NCBI GenBank assembly: GCA_016748015.1
Contig: JAAOMT010000620.1
Coordinates: 617,516 to 681,515 of the forward strand
DNA: 64,000 nucleotides
Origin: Geosiphon pyriformis
Lineage: Eukaryota > Glomeromycota > Glomeromycetes > Archaeosporales > Geosiphonaceae
Direction of reading: 5' to 3'
Position numbers and translations under genes: made by a program. Each line of letters opens with the position of its first letter. The stretch's first letter is position 1. Below are positions 23,901-39,526 of the stretch, in pieces. The notes beneath the pieces were generated by a model. The model was given only the letters and a program-made list of their open reading frames with translations. It had not been told where the DNA came from and made no database searches.

Positions 23901-26900
23901 TATATCAATATCCTTGGAAGATGAAGGCTTGCAAATATGGTCAAAGATCTCTGATAAAATTAAAAAGATTGCTATCTATGGTCATCTATACTGGAATAAT
24001 TATGTTAATGCGAACTCGACTATTTTGACAACTGATCAATCCGAATAGAAAGATGGCAATATTTATTATAGAATCTATGCACTACACACTTGGTTTTTAA
24101 TTATTATGAATGGCTTACTGATCAGTAATCAAAAGTTGACCATTGGCAATTACCAGAATTATGTATTATAAATCTCATCAACCAGAATTTATTATTGAAA
24201 ATCTATAACATTTCAAATATATAATTTTTGGTAAAAAACAAATATTTTTATATTTAAACTTTTTTAAACCAAAATTATAAAAAACAACATAAAATTAAAT
24301 TAAAAAGTTAGTCTATTTATGTTGTTATTTAATTTAAATAATTATAAAGAAAATTAATTTTTTTAATTGTTAATTAAGTGTGATTTTATTGTTACTTATT
24401 TAATTAATTGTTAGTTTTAATATTTTGATTAAAATCTTTTATTCTTAGATAAAAGATACGTATATTTTGCAATCAAATAAAAACAAAATTTATTTGTTTT
24501 TAAATAAAAACATGTGGCAATATTCTAAATAATGTGTAGTGCTTCTGGTCACGTGCGGACAAAGCATGAGCTGCATCTATTATAAAATGTTGTTAGTAAA
24601 TAGCGATAGGGCCATAATTTGTAAAAGCAAAAAAAAAAAACAATTAATAATAAAAAATAAAATAAAGTAAATTTTTAATGTAATATAATGCTTTAAAAAG
24701 ATAAAAAAGAAAAAGACGGCTTAAATAGCTATTAGATAGGATAAATACATAAATTATATTTGTTTAAAATCTTAATAATTGTGCAAATAGTAAAAAACTA
24801 CATTTATTAAATAAACAAATTATATTTTTTAAATGTAAAATTTTAATCGTTGAACATAATAAAAATTAGAAAATATTTTACTAGAATTTGGAAATATTTT
24901 TTCTCTTTAAGCTGTTATTTTTAATATATGTATATTTTATTTTTTATAACAAAACCAAAAAAAATACTATATTTTTTAAATAAATACAGATTATTATTTA
25001 AAGAATTTAAGTAAAATTATTAATATTATTATCATAATAATTACTACTGTTTTTATTAAATTTCAAATTAATTAACAATTAAAAAAATAATTAATAAATA
25101 GATAATAAAAAAAAACATAAAAAATCTGATTTTATATCTATTAAACTTAGTTACTAATTAGCAAATTCCAAACTCTATTATTATAAATTTAATAATTTCA
25201 GATTTTATCAAACCAATATTCGAAGTTTTAATTTCAAATATCTTAATTAATTTATTTATAATTTTAAAAATACTAATTTATAAAACTTTTATTTTATTAA
25301 TAGTATTAATAAACTTTATACTAATTATTAAATTAAAAAATTTTACAAAAGAAAAAAACAATGTTCAAACTTGGTTAAATAACATAAAAACAACTATTAT
25401 TAACAATTAAAATATTTAAAAAACAATATAAATTATTTTATGCTTTTTTTAAAATATAATCAACTTATAATATAAAAGTTTTATTATAAATTTAATTAAT
25501 TTTAATGTCTTTAAATTTTGGTTTTTACAATATTTTAATAATTTTAACAGTATTTAATAGTAAATATGTTTTAAATATTTAAGTATCTTATAAAAAGCTA
25601 TTTTATTAATTTAAAATTTTGAATCAACTAAACAAAAAATAAATTATATGTAAACTTTTAATTTAATAATTAATAAAACATTTAACTTGAATATTGAATT
25701 AAAACAATTCAATAAATTTATTATTCAAAAAGTTAAAAAATACTTAATTAATAATTAAATTATATATTAATACTAATTAAATAAAAATTAAAGCGTTTTT
25801 TTTTATTTTTTAAAATTATTGATTTTAATAATATTTAAAAAATTATTGTAAATTGTTAAAAGTTTTTATTTTAGTGCTTAATAAAACTGTTTTTTAGTTT
25901 TTGCATAATTTTTTTAATTTAAAATTAATTATTAAAAATAATATTAAGTTTTTTTATATAAAATTTATATTTTAAACTTTTTTAAATATTGCTATACAAA
26001 TTAATTTTGTTAATTTTTTTTAAAATTATTAATACTATTTTTGTTTGTTAGTTAGTTTTAATAATAAAAAATAATATTAGATTTTTTTTTGTTAATTAAA
26101 AAAAGTTATTATTTTTACAATACTTTTAAGAGCAAATTAATTAATAATTTTTTGGTTATATTGTTTTTGAAATTAACAATTTGATTTTTTAATTTAGTAA
26201 TTAAATTAGTTTTATTTTTTAATTTTTAAATATTAATTATTATTATTTTTAAATTTAATAAATTTTTAATAAAACAATTATTAAAATCAATATTTTACAC
26301 AAAAATTGTATTTGGTAAAAAACTTTTAAATATTGGTTTATATTAAATTGTTGATTTTAAAATTAAAAATTATTAAATTTAGTTAAATTTATTGTTTTTA
26401 AAGTTGGGTCTTTAATAAATTCAGTTATATTTTTTGTGTTAGTTTAATTTAATTTTATTATAAATGTTAAAACCAAATTTATTTTATTGAATTTTTATAT
26501 TAAAAATATATTAAAGTTGATTTTTTTGCATAAAGATTCTAATTAATTTAATAATAAAAAGTATATATTCTTTTAATAAATATAATTTTGAAAATTTATT
26601 AGCTATTGTATTAAATTATGAAAAAATTGTCAAGATATAATGTACAACTAGAAAAAAAATAATGTTTTATAAAAAAAAAACCAAAAAATAAATACAAAAA
26701 CATATTTATAATAAACACATATTTACAATTATTTTAATAAAATATTTAAGTACATTTGGTTTAAAAAATAGATAAATATTGTATTTATTGGCTTAAGTTT
26801 GAATAATTAATTACACATTGTAAAAAATGTGAACAATGCTTATAGTTTAACTTTTTAAAGTAAAAACATTGTAGATTTTGGTAAAACTACACTTAATTAG

Positions 26901-27125
26901 AACATAATAAAAAAAATTTTTAAAATATTGTATTATATTATATTTTAATATTAAAATTAATTTTTAATAAATTAGTCAATATATAAAGATTAGTATTGAA
27001 ACGATTGTATTGATATATTAAAATAAATTAAGTAAAAATAATTAATGTGCGAAAGTAGTCCGTGGCAGAACAAAAAATAATTAAATTGGAATTTTTTGTT
27101 ATAATATATAAAAAAAAATATTGAA
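23901..27125. other. AT desert (about 3.2 kb), no genes
   Basis: From about 24000 to 27120 the sequence is almost entirely A and T, with poly(A)/poly(T) runs, stop codons in all frames and no repeat unit that I can define. Apart from the LINE 3' box at 24540 nothing is recognisable. Candidate explanations are heavily decayed transposons or a heterochromatic block. Confidence 0.6.
24530..24642 (+). mobile_element. LINE 3'-UTR fragment with A tail
   Basis: CTGGTCACGTGCGGACAAAG followed by 'catgagctgcatctatta' matches the 3' box at 16800-16850 and, more weakly, the 3' UTRs of the two large LINEs. About 60 bp later comes a 12-A run at 24632. It is a 5'-truncated insertion or decayed end, lying some 640 bp past the Gemin5-like stop codon. 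Confidence 0.5.
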
Positions 27126-27129
27126 TCAT

Positions 27130-27960
27130 AAGGTAAAAGGCGAATGGAGGTAAAAGTATGTTATTTTCTCACTTGAATAAATGACAACTCATCATTTGAC
27201 ATGGACAAATAATGGGTATTATGAAAGTGAGGAATTTCCATTTATATTCTTAGGATTCCATTGAATACTCGCAATTTACATATAAAATTAATTTACTACT
27301 GGAATAAGGTGTTCAAGATTCGATCAAATAACAAAAAAATTAAGATTATTCCAGATTGGCTTTCTCAATCTCCAGAAAGAAGAAATCTTACCGATCTTGA
27401 AAAGCATTGCAAGAATGGTTCGTAACTTCTATGGATACCTCTATAAATTGGTTGAAAGCATCCCAAAAAGAATTAGAGAATGTATAAAACAAAGTGAATC
27501 CAATAGTGTATTAAAAAATTCCAACTAATCAATCCATCCTGAAACACTGCGATAGTTTGGATACATTCTATAATGCTAAATGCTTCCCGACGTTTGAAAT
27601 TTGACAACTAAATTGGCAAGCAAAAGGCTTCTCCACTCTGTCAGCAGTAATCGGTACTGGTATCATCGTTGCCTTCGAAGGTGGTCATTCTCTTCTTCTC
27701 GTGGACACGCTTTTGGACCAATTAGGCGGCTATGTCGCCAGTTGAATAGAGGATGCACCATTCGCTTGGTAAATGAATTCCTGACAAACCAGTTATATGA
27801 TGACTTTTTATCGATTCTTATCTCTATTTTTTGTAAAGGATGGTTTGAAAATTCTCAACGAATATATCCTTTCAAGGTTCGCCGAAGCATTTGTCTAACT
27901 CTTTGGAATCGACATTAATGCTTCAAAAGAATGTTAAATATATGGGTAAAAATTAATGCT
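27130..27960 (+). pseudogene. Unrecognised decayed coding fragment
   Basis: Base composition rises abruptly from the AT desert and protein-like frames appear. These include NFYGYLYKLVESIPKRIREC near 27430 and SAVIGTGIIVAFEGGHSLLL near 27640, the latter running on through DTLLDQLGGYVAS to a TGA, then IEDAPFAW. Later FVKDGLKILNEYILSRFAEAF is followed by a stop. Several in-frame stops and frame changes argue for a broken gene, although unrecognised introns could explain some. I cannot name the family. It lies about 170 bp upstream of the kinase gene in the same orientation. Confidence 0.35.
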
Positions 27961-28130
27961 AGCTAGACTGGTCACTCAAAAGGTGGATAATACATTGTAT
28001 GTATAAATTAAGGTTTGTGTCATGTGAACGCGAACATTAATTTTGGGTAGGAGTTTGACCCCTTAGAGGAAAGTAATAGATAGCTAAATAAAAAACTTCC
28101 TTTTACTCTCTAATTTAAATATCTTAAACA

Positions 28131-31100
28131 ATGAGCTCAGCAGACTCGGCAGTCGTGACTACTACCGACGCTACAACTCCTCTGCGTCTTAAATCTCACC
28201 ATCAACACCGTTCTCGCAAGTCTTCTGTCAGTTTCAGTAAAACTGATCTATTATTGGAAACCCTTCGCGAAGAACAAGTGTTTAATAGCCAGAAAGCAGC
28301 GCGGGATTTTATTGAACAAACACTGGTTAGTCCCTTATCTAATGAAGATTTTCATAAATCTCTTCAGGATGGGGTAATACTTTGCAGGTAAAGCACTTTT
28401 TACTTATTTTTTGGAAAAACAAAAGAAAGTGAGCCAATATTCATCTGGTCAGGAATCGTTCTTTCATAGCTAAAAGAACAAAAGATTTAATCTAGATAAA
28501 AAAATTCTACAGATGGATTTTTGTCCTGTTAGTGGTAATATCGGGTTAAGTGAAGAGGCATAGGCTATAATTTGGGTCAACCAAATTTGTAATAATTCCT
28601 TTACTTAATTTTAACTTAATTATTCTTTATTTGACATCGTTGGCATTGTTCAATAATTTATTTGTTTTCTGGAAAATTATGAACCGGTTTCCCTTTTTCA
28701 AGCCTCATGAACAAGCTGAAACCAAATATTATTCCGCAAATCAGTAAGAAGGATCTTCCGTTTGTAAAGGTACATCTCTCAAAATATTAAATCTCACAAT
28801 GCATTATTTCTTTGTCATTTTGCAAAACCGACAAACATTCAATATATTGAAAGGGATTGTAAATACTTTTTTTTTCGGGGGATTCTCTTATCTTCATATG
28901 TGTTGATGTTTTTATTCTATCTTTGATTATTTTTCAAGAGAGAGAATATCTCAAATTTTCTTAAAGCTGCACGCCAGGTAAGTTGTGGTGTTAATTTTCT
29001 TGGTAAAGTTCTATTTTGAGAAATTCTTCTAATCTTTAATATTATCAAAAATGACTTCTGTAATACGTCTGGCGTTTTCATTAGTTTGGTCTTCACAATT
29101 CGGATTTATTTGAAACCGTAGACTTGTTTGAAGGAAAAGATATGGATAGAGTAAGCGTTATTTCAATTTGGAATTTATACTTTTTTATCAGATGCTTATA
29201 ATTTTTAATATATCAACTCCTTAAAAAACATAATCTTGTAAATCAAAGGTAGTCGCTACAATACTTGCAATCGCAAGAATTATGGCTGGTACACATAATC
29301 GACAGGAATCGGACCTTTCCATAGAACAAGAAAACTTAAAGGAAGTGGGGAAAATTACCAGATATCTAGACGGTTCAATTTCTTCCCTATCATCATCAGG
29401 ATCTTTTGGGAATATCGATACTAAAAATGGTGATCAAAAAAAAGCACGAAAAAACATAGAAGGATTAACAATAAAAGTACTTGGGCAGGCTTCGAATAAA
29501 AAAAATATTTATTTAAACGGTACCACTCACAAACATGTCGATCTTGAGAATCAACATAAAAACAAATCTTCGACAAAACCAAAGATTCACTTAACGAATG
29601 AAATGGAAGCAATGGAAATTTCTACTACCAAAGAGAAGTCATTAGATGAGGATAAACAAAATGATGATGACGAAATAGTAATTAATCTCAAGAATGTCTC
29701 ATGTTTTGAAAAGAAAATACCAAAAAATCTTTCGAAAATAAAACCAATAAATCAACTTGACAAAATAGACTCTGATTCCCGGACAATTTTATCATTATCA
29801 TCATCATTTTCAGTAAATACATCATCAACGATCATGACTGAAAGGACAATTGTAGAATCAGAAAAAACATTTTTTCAAAATGAAGAATTAAGCGACTCAA
29901 AACCAAACAAAAAAGAATCGAAAAACAAAGGCACAAATAATGAAAATATTGACAATAATGAAAATGCTCAAATGCATCATAATATTTCAATACCAACAGG
30001 AGGACCTTTACAAAAAAAGCGACCAAGCCTACGTAAATCTTTAACCATGGGTCAACTTTTTAATAAAATTGGGGAACAAGAACAACAGGAATCTGAATTT
30101 TCCGAAAATCCTTCTCCCTTACCTCCTGCCACTCCCTCATCTACATCTTCAACGCCAATAATTGGAGCTCAAAAACCGAAAAGAATACCATCTCGTAAGA
30201 CTCATATTCGATACAAGAGTGATCGAACCGCGGAAATATCCACAAATAGAAATGTAGATAATCAAGTTGAAGGAGATCGAATTTCCGTTTATGGTGAAAC
30301 TCGAAAACGTGAAAGTACCGCATATTCGGGGATCGCCTTCATTGGAAACTGTGAATCAATAACACCAAAGAAAAAGCTTGAAAAGTTGATCTTAACAGAT
30401 ACTGAAAATGGAGATATACAATATCAATTGGGAAATTGTATTGGCAAAGGACAATTCGGATCTGTTTATCGTGCTCTAAATTTAAGCAATGGGCAAATGG
30501 TGGCGATAAAACGAATAAAATTAGACGACAAAAAATCTGAAGAAGTTGAAGAATTAATGCGAGAGGTTGAACTTTTGAAATCGTTAGCACACCCGAGCGT
30601 TGTCAAATATCACACATTTATCATGTCCGATAATCATATCAATATTATTCTTGAATATGTTGAGAATGGATCTTTACTACACACCTTGAAATCTTTTGGA
30701 AATTTTCCGGAGAAATTAGTGGTTTCTTATGTAGTAAAAATATTGGAGGGGCTGGTTTATTTACATTTCAAACAAGTGGTTCATTGCGATCTAAAGGCTG
30801 CCAATATTTTATCCACTAAAAATGGGAATGTAAAATTATCGGATTTCGGAGTATCATTAAATCTGAAAATGATGGAAAACGTTGTAAATACTAATGTTGC
30901 TGGAACTCCTAATTGGATGGCGCCCGAGGTTATCGAATTAAAAGGTGCCTCAACCGCTTCCGATATCTGGTCATTAGGATGTACAGTGATTGAACTTTTA
31001 ACCGGGAAGCCACCTTATTCCGATTTACTTTCCATGACCGCGTTATTTCGAATTGTTGAGGATGATTGTCCACCAATACCAGAAGGAATTTCCAATGAAT

Positions 31101-32529
31101 TACGAGATTTCCTCAAACAATGTTTTCAAAAAGATTCCAACTTAAGACCGACTGCGCGAGATTTATTTCGACATTCATGGATTCGAAAAAATTGGACATT
31201 AAAAGAACTACGAACGCAAGACAGTTTACCATTTTTGCGCCGTATTACATCGAACAATGAAAGTTCTGAAGATTCCAATCTCATGCAAACGGTTGTTCCT
31301 TTAGATTTCAGTAACAAGGAATTTGCCAATTCTAGTTTAGATATTAGTCCAATCACTCCGGAACCTTCTTCACCGATCGACATTGAGTTTCATCCTCAAC
31401 AATCCCCTTCACAATTTGGAACTCCCGTTGTAATGGGTAGTCCTCAAAATCTTTCACCTCTCCATAACATGTCGGAAATTTCGTCTAATATGGCCTTCGC
31501 TCCATCACTTATCTCGCCAGCTTTAGTAGCCCCACCAATTACCACGACTGCCAACACGACTACGACCAAGATTTTTGCAGCAACACCAATGGTTCCGCAT
31601 CGCTTTGTGAAAAATTCGTTTGGAAAACGTATGAAATTTTGGTTGTTCTCTTCTACTAAATATAATTGTAGTAGGGAATAATTTTATTTTTATTTTTTAG
31701 CGGTTGAATGTCGAATATGTCATCATACGGTCAAGAAACATGCTCATATTTGTCAAGGTAATTTTTATTATTCGGATCCCTTATTTTCAAGTGCTGATTT
31801 CAAATTTTTTTTAGAATGTAATATGGTTTGTCATCAAAAATGTTCGCCGGAGGCTCCTTGGCCTTGTGCATTTAGCAATCGACAAATAATGTATACCCCG
31901 ATTGGTGTGGTATGTTTTTATTGAAGATTATTTAAATTAATTAATGCAATAAAAATAGCTTTTTAACGACAAATTAATTCCGTTTTTAGATAGACGACAA
32001 TCGCCTTAATAACTTTTCGAATAATCCTTCAGATCATGAAATAAATACACCCATGATTTCGCCAATTCTTGCAAATTTTCCGATATCACCGCCACAAACA
32101 CCAACGCAAAATAAATCCCGTCAAGCATATAATTATCCTTTTTCGGGGAAAAAGGCCAAAAAAGATGATTCCGTAAATTCACAAAGTTCGACCGTTACTT
32201 CCGAAAGTGTTGATTCTTCATTTTCTGGATCAAGTTCTCGGTTCGGGTCACCGATGGCTGATAATAGCGGAAGACCTTTTTCCTCCGTGTCTTCAGTATC
32301 AACTGATGAAGCTAGTACAAAGGAAGTCACTGTTATTGGCGGCGCAATAAATACCATAAATAAAGAAAACATGAATGAAACCACTTTAATCACAAACAAT
32401 CAAAATAATAATAATAACAACAACCAAAACAATAACAACAATGGAAAAGGAAGTGGAAAAAGTAGGGCTCAGCGATTAATTAAAAAGAAAGGTGGAAGTT
32501 CTGACCAAAGTGATTGCCAAATAATGTAA
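28131..32529 (+). CDS. Cdc7/SepH-like protein kinase with CH and C1 domains and CaaX terminus
   Basis: Likely a septation/cytokinesis-type STE11-like kinase, judged from the kinase-domain resemblance. Eight exons: 28131-28387, 28703-28769, 28939-28977, 29085-29150, 29249-31628, 31701-31757, 31815-31909, 31990-32529; 3501 nt, 1166 aa. A calponin-homology domain covers about 30-155 (FHKSLQDGVILC, LMNKLKPNIIPQI, NISNFLKAARQFGL). A long disordered linker follows. The kinase domain spans about 534-790: IGKGQFGSVY, Lys564 in VAIK, HCD at 655-657, DFG at 675-677, GTPNWMAPE, DIWSLGCT. A C1 finger lies at about 938-985 (VECRICHHTVKKHAHICQEC...CHQKC). The tail is serine- and asparagine-rich and ends CQIM, a farnesylation-type CaaX. 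The HRD arginine is cysteine, so this is a non-RD kinase. Confidence 0.9.
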
Positions 32530-32599
32530 TTTATTCTCCTGTACTTTAAATAAATAATTTTGTCAAAATCTTATTAATTAGTCAAAAACAATAAGTAAA

Positions 32600-33220
32600 A
32601 ATGTACAAATTGAATATATTTTTATATCGATCATTTTGTAATCTCTGAGCAGTCGATTCAAAACGTAGACCGTCCTTTGCCCTACTTTCACTCTTGTGTG
32701 CAATGTCGTTTCGAATGTCCTTCTGCGTACATCCTAACCCTTGTTGTCTGCCTTGGAATTCCTCCCAAAATGCTGCATTACGTGTTTTGAATCTTTCTCT
32801 ACTGCCAGGGGTTTGAAAACTCGTAACTCTCTCCAATAATTACGCAGGGAATCAAAATTGGTATTTCAAATCAGCATTATTGTTATCCGAGTTTCTGACG
32901 GCCAGAACAACTTGTTTTACAGATTTGACTGAGGTCAGTCTTACATCTTTCGACCTTTCCTAATTAAAGGCATGATTGTGAAGCTGTCAGTCGACACATG
33001 GAGTGAATCTGTGAGTCCAACAAAGCTTCCCCAGCTCTTTTTGGCCATCGGAATTTTTTCAGGCTCCTCAACCAGCTTGTTCTTCACTATAGTTGAGTAC
33101 AGTAAAGTTTATGCGAGCTTGTCCCTTGATAGTCCCATAGCTTCAAAACAGGTAATCAAATTTTATAAATGTATCCATTCCATATATATTGTACACAAAT
33201 CTTTTGTATTTTAGCCTTGA
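32600..33220 (-). pseudogene. Unassigned minus-strand coding remnant
   Basis: Reading the minus strand from about 33150 gives protein-like pieces: STIVKNKLVEEPEKIPMAKK..., then VKQVVLAVRNSDNNADLKYQ, then at 32836-32582 RERFKTRNAAFWEEFQGRQQ...IRNDIAHKSESRAKDG. Stops separate the pieces and no clean splice chain was found. I do not recognise the family. A plus-strand frame at 32972-33214 covers the same bases and looks less protein-like. Confidence 0.3.
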
Positions 33221-33512
33221 AACTTTTATTGCTTAAAACATCTAATAGTTATAGTTTAAATGTTAATTCTCCAGGAATAACAGCTAAGTTTACTGCAAAG
33301 TAATCATATAAATAATTAAAAATTCTCATAAACCGAAAGATTCACCGATTGGTTTGTATAGGCATTCTTTTGTCCATATCAAAAAAATTCGTTTTCAACA
33401 AAATCCGGAAAATAAAAAAATCAACATATCAAAATGAACTTTTATTTACGCCTATCATTAAATAATGAATACAGTTATGGTAATGATCTGAACTCACCAA
33501 AATAGAGTTTAA

Positions 33513-35394
33513 TTATTTTGATTGAAATACGTTGTTCATTTCTTTTCGATATTTAAATTGATCTTCCCGCATCATTTTGAAAACTTTATATTTCAATTCA
33601 TTAAATTGGATCTCTTTTGAATTTTTTGTCGGATTAACAACATTACCCGCCTCTGACATCTGCGTCATTACTTCCCAAAGAGTAAGGGTATTCCTCTGAA
33701 TTTTTGTATCGTCTTGGTGATCTGAATTATCTTCACATTCTTCCACAAAAACCCCACTCGCCATAGCACCACATATGGCAGCTCCGAAAACTACACTGGC
33801 TTCAATATAACGTGGTAGAACCACAACACATAATGTTGTGTTAGCTAAAGTCTCTACAAATAAAGAATTGTTGCACAGACCTCCCGACAATAAAAGGGTA
33901 GTAACTTGATGTCCTGCATTATTCAATGACTCAATAATTTCTCTTGTTCCAAATCCAATTGACAATAATACAGAATAATAAATAAGAGCGAGGGAATCGA
34001 GTGAAGCATCAATTGTTAAGCCTGTTATAGTTCCACGAAGAGAAGCATCAGCGATTGGGCTGCGATTCCCATGGAAATCGGGATAAACATGCAAATCTTT
34101 AACCAACAATTCAGGAAACTCGACTTTATCACGTGTTTGCAAAGCGATCAGATGATTATTAAGTAAGGTGTAAATAGACAAATTACGTTCTTGAGCCATC
34201 TTTTTAGCTTCGTTGCTGAAAGGATGGGAATTGACAATCCAGTCAATGAGTTTTCCGGTGGCAGATTGACCACCTTCTGAGACCCAGAAATTGGGCATAA
34301 TCACATCCCGATAAGGACCCCATATACCCTTCACAAATATTGGTTTTGGTGCCAATATTAGATGACAAGAAGAGGTCCCTGAAATTACCGCGAGTCTTTC
34401 TTGTACATCTTTATTTGGTGTTTTCGATGAGGATTTTTTTTTTTTTTCTGATGGTAAAATTGATCTATTCGGTATCGGCGCAGCTAAAGTTCCTATAACA
34501 CCAGCATATGCATCAATCACTGCTGATCCGACTTTGGTTCCTTCAAGCAAACCCAACTCTTTGGCAGCTTGTTTCGAAAGTCCGCCTACCAATTCACCAG
34601 CTGACCACATTCGACCACTGACCCCAGGAATACCCCCAAGGCGATAATATTTATCCAAAACGAATTCACCTAAACCGATTGCTTCGAAAAAGTCATCATG
34701 CCATCCTTGATCCTCGCTAAATTCCCTATCAGGAGGCACAAACCCACATTTACATGCCAATGAACAAGTTGATCGTGCCAGAGAGCCAGTTGCACGATAT
34801 GTCAAGAAATCTGAGAAATAAAAACATAAATAGGTTCCTGTTTATCAAGTGGATTTTAAAACATTTAAGGGATATCTTACCAGGCAAATCAAAAAAATGA
34901 CCGATTTCTTCCCATCTTTCAGCAGGCATGTTCTCTTTTAACCATAATATCTTGGGCGTTTCCATTTCTAAACTAATTTTTCCACCTACGTAATTTAATA
35001 CAGAATGTCCAGTGCTATTTATTTTTTCGGCTTGTTTTGTTGCTCTGTGATCAGCCCATAATATAATATTACGTTCGTTCTCTTGAAATAAATTTTCGGA
35101 TGAAATAGAGATTGGATTGCCAATTAAATCTAAAACGACCAATGAACATGTCCCATCGAAACCTATGCCTTTGATTTTTGGTCCATAAATCCCAGCTCTC
35201 TGCATGGCTTCTTTTACCGAGGTGCAAACACTTTGCCAAATGTTTTCGCTAGACTGTTCGAAAAAGTCTGTATATGGAGTCCAAGTTTTAATAGGTTGAC
35301 TTGCTAGTCCAATTATCACACCTTTCGAGTCAACAACTGCCGCTCTGACTGAGCCCGTTCCAACATCAACACCAAGAAAAAAATCACTTTCCAT
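33513..35394 (-). CDS. FGGY-family carbohydrate kinase (D-ribulokinase-like, YDR109C/FGGY type)
   Basis: Phosphorylates a sugar or sugar alcohol with ATP; yeast YDR109C and human FGGY act on D-ribulose. Two exons on the minus strand, 35394-34881 and 34810-33513, total 1812 nt, 603 aa. The N-terminal actin-like half has DVGTGSVRAAVVD and GIGFDGTCSLVVLD, then LWADHRA with the conserved Asp. The C-terminal half has the FGGY signature region YPDFHGNRSPIADASLRG, ending in LLLSGGLCNNSLFVETLAN and a GAAICGAMASG helix. A lysine/serine loop (SEKKKKSSSK) is an insertion in a surface position. It is transcribed divergently from the cullin gene 280 bp away. Substrate is inferred from family only. Confidence 0.9.
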
Positions 35395-35674
35395 TTAGTT
35401 TTATTCAAAACAAAATTTACTCAAAATCTACTTCTAGCAAGATTAAACAATCAGATATATTTTGTAATGCAATTTTGCAACGACTGTCCTCAGCCAAGTA
35501 CTTATCAATAAACTTATCAAATCAAGGGCATATTCAGTAACATTATCGGCAGATTATTACTAAATTTTTAGCATTCTGTTTCGCTATTTAGTCTTGAAGT
35601 TTCCCATCCTTAGTTCCGTAACTTTAGTAATTAACCAACTTATTTCTTGTCTCAAAGAGGAGTCTTTCTCAAAA
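35395..35674. promoter_or_regulatory. Shared promoter region, FGGY kinase (-) and CUL1 (+)
   Basis: 280 bp separate the two start codons, which face away from each other, so both promoters must lie here or overlap the 5' ends. An upstream in-frame ATG at 35594 would add 27 residues to the cullin. The 35675 ATG, preceded by AAAA, is preferred because MSLRPKK resembles cullin N-termini. Confidence 0.5.
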
Positions 35675-39161
<3,487 letters not shown>

Positions 39162-39526
39162 GAAGGCCCAATTCGATAAATTTAATTAGATTGTTTTTGA
39201 GGAAATGTGTTTCTTTCACATTGGTTTTAGTGTCTTATCTTTAATTTACACATAGAATCTAGTTTAATAAGTCTACACATAAATTGCCAAAAAATGAATA
39301 TATATGAGGTATAAGATGTTAGGTTGAATGGATTTTTCAGCACACTAAAAAATTGAACAAGTTCATAGAACACCAGATTTTTGGAGTCTACTTGTATAAC
39401 AAATGCAACTATTATGAAGAAGCGTCGCATGAAGTTTACCCAGGGTTTGTGGTGATATAAATCAGCTAAGCAGTGCAATTACATTTACCAAAAGTCTAAC
39501 AAGAAATCAAGAAATTAATATTAATG

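Noticed and set aside
23901-27125. Mitochondrial insertion as the source of the AT desert
   Set aside because: No mitochondrial protein, rRNA or tRNA fragment is readable in any frame.
35594-35674. Upstream ATG adding 27 residues to cullin-1
   Set aside because: The added peptide is hydrophobic and unlike cullin N-termini; the downstream ATG with an A-rich leader fits better.
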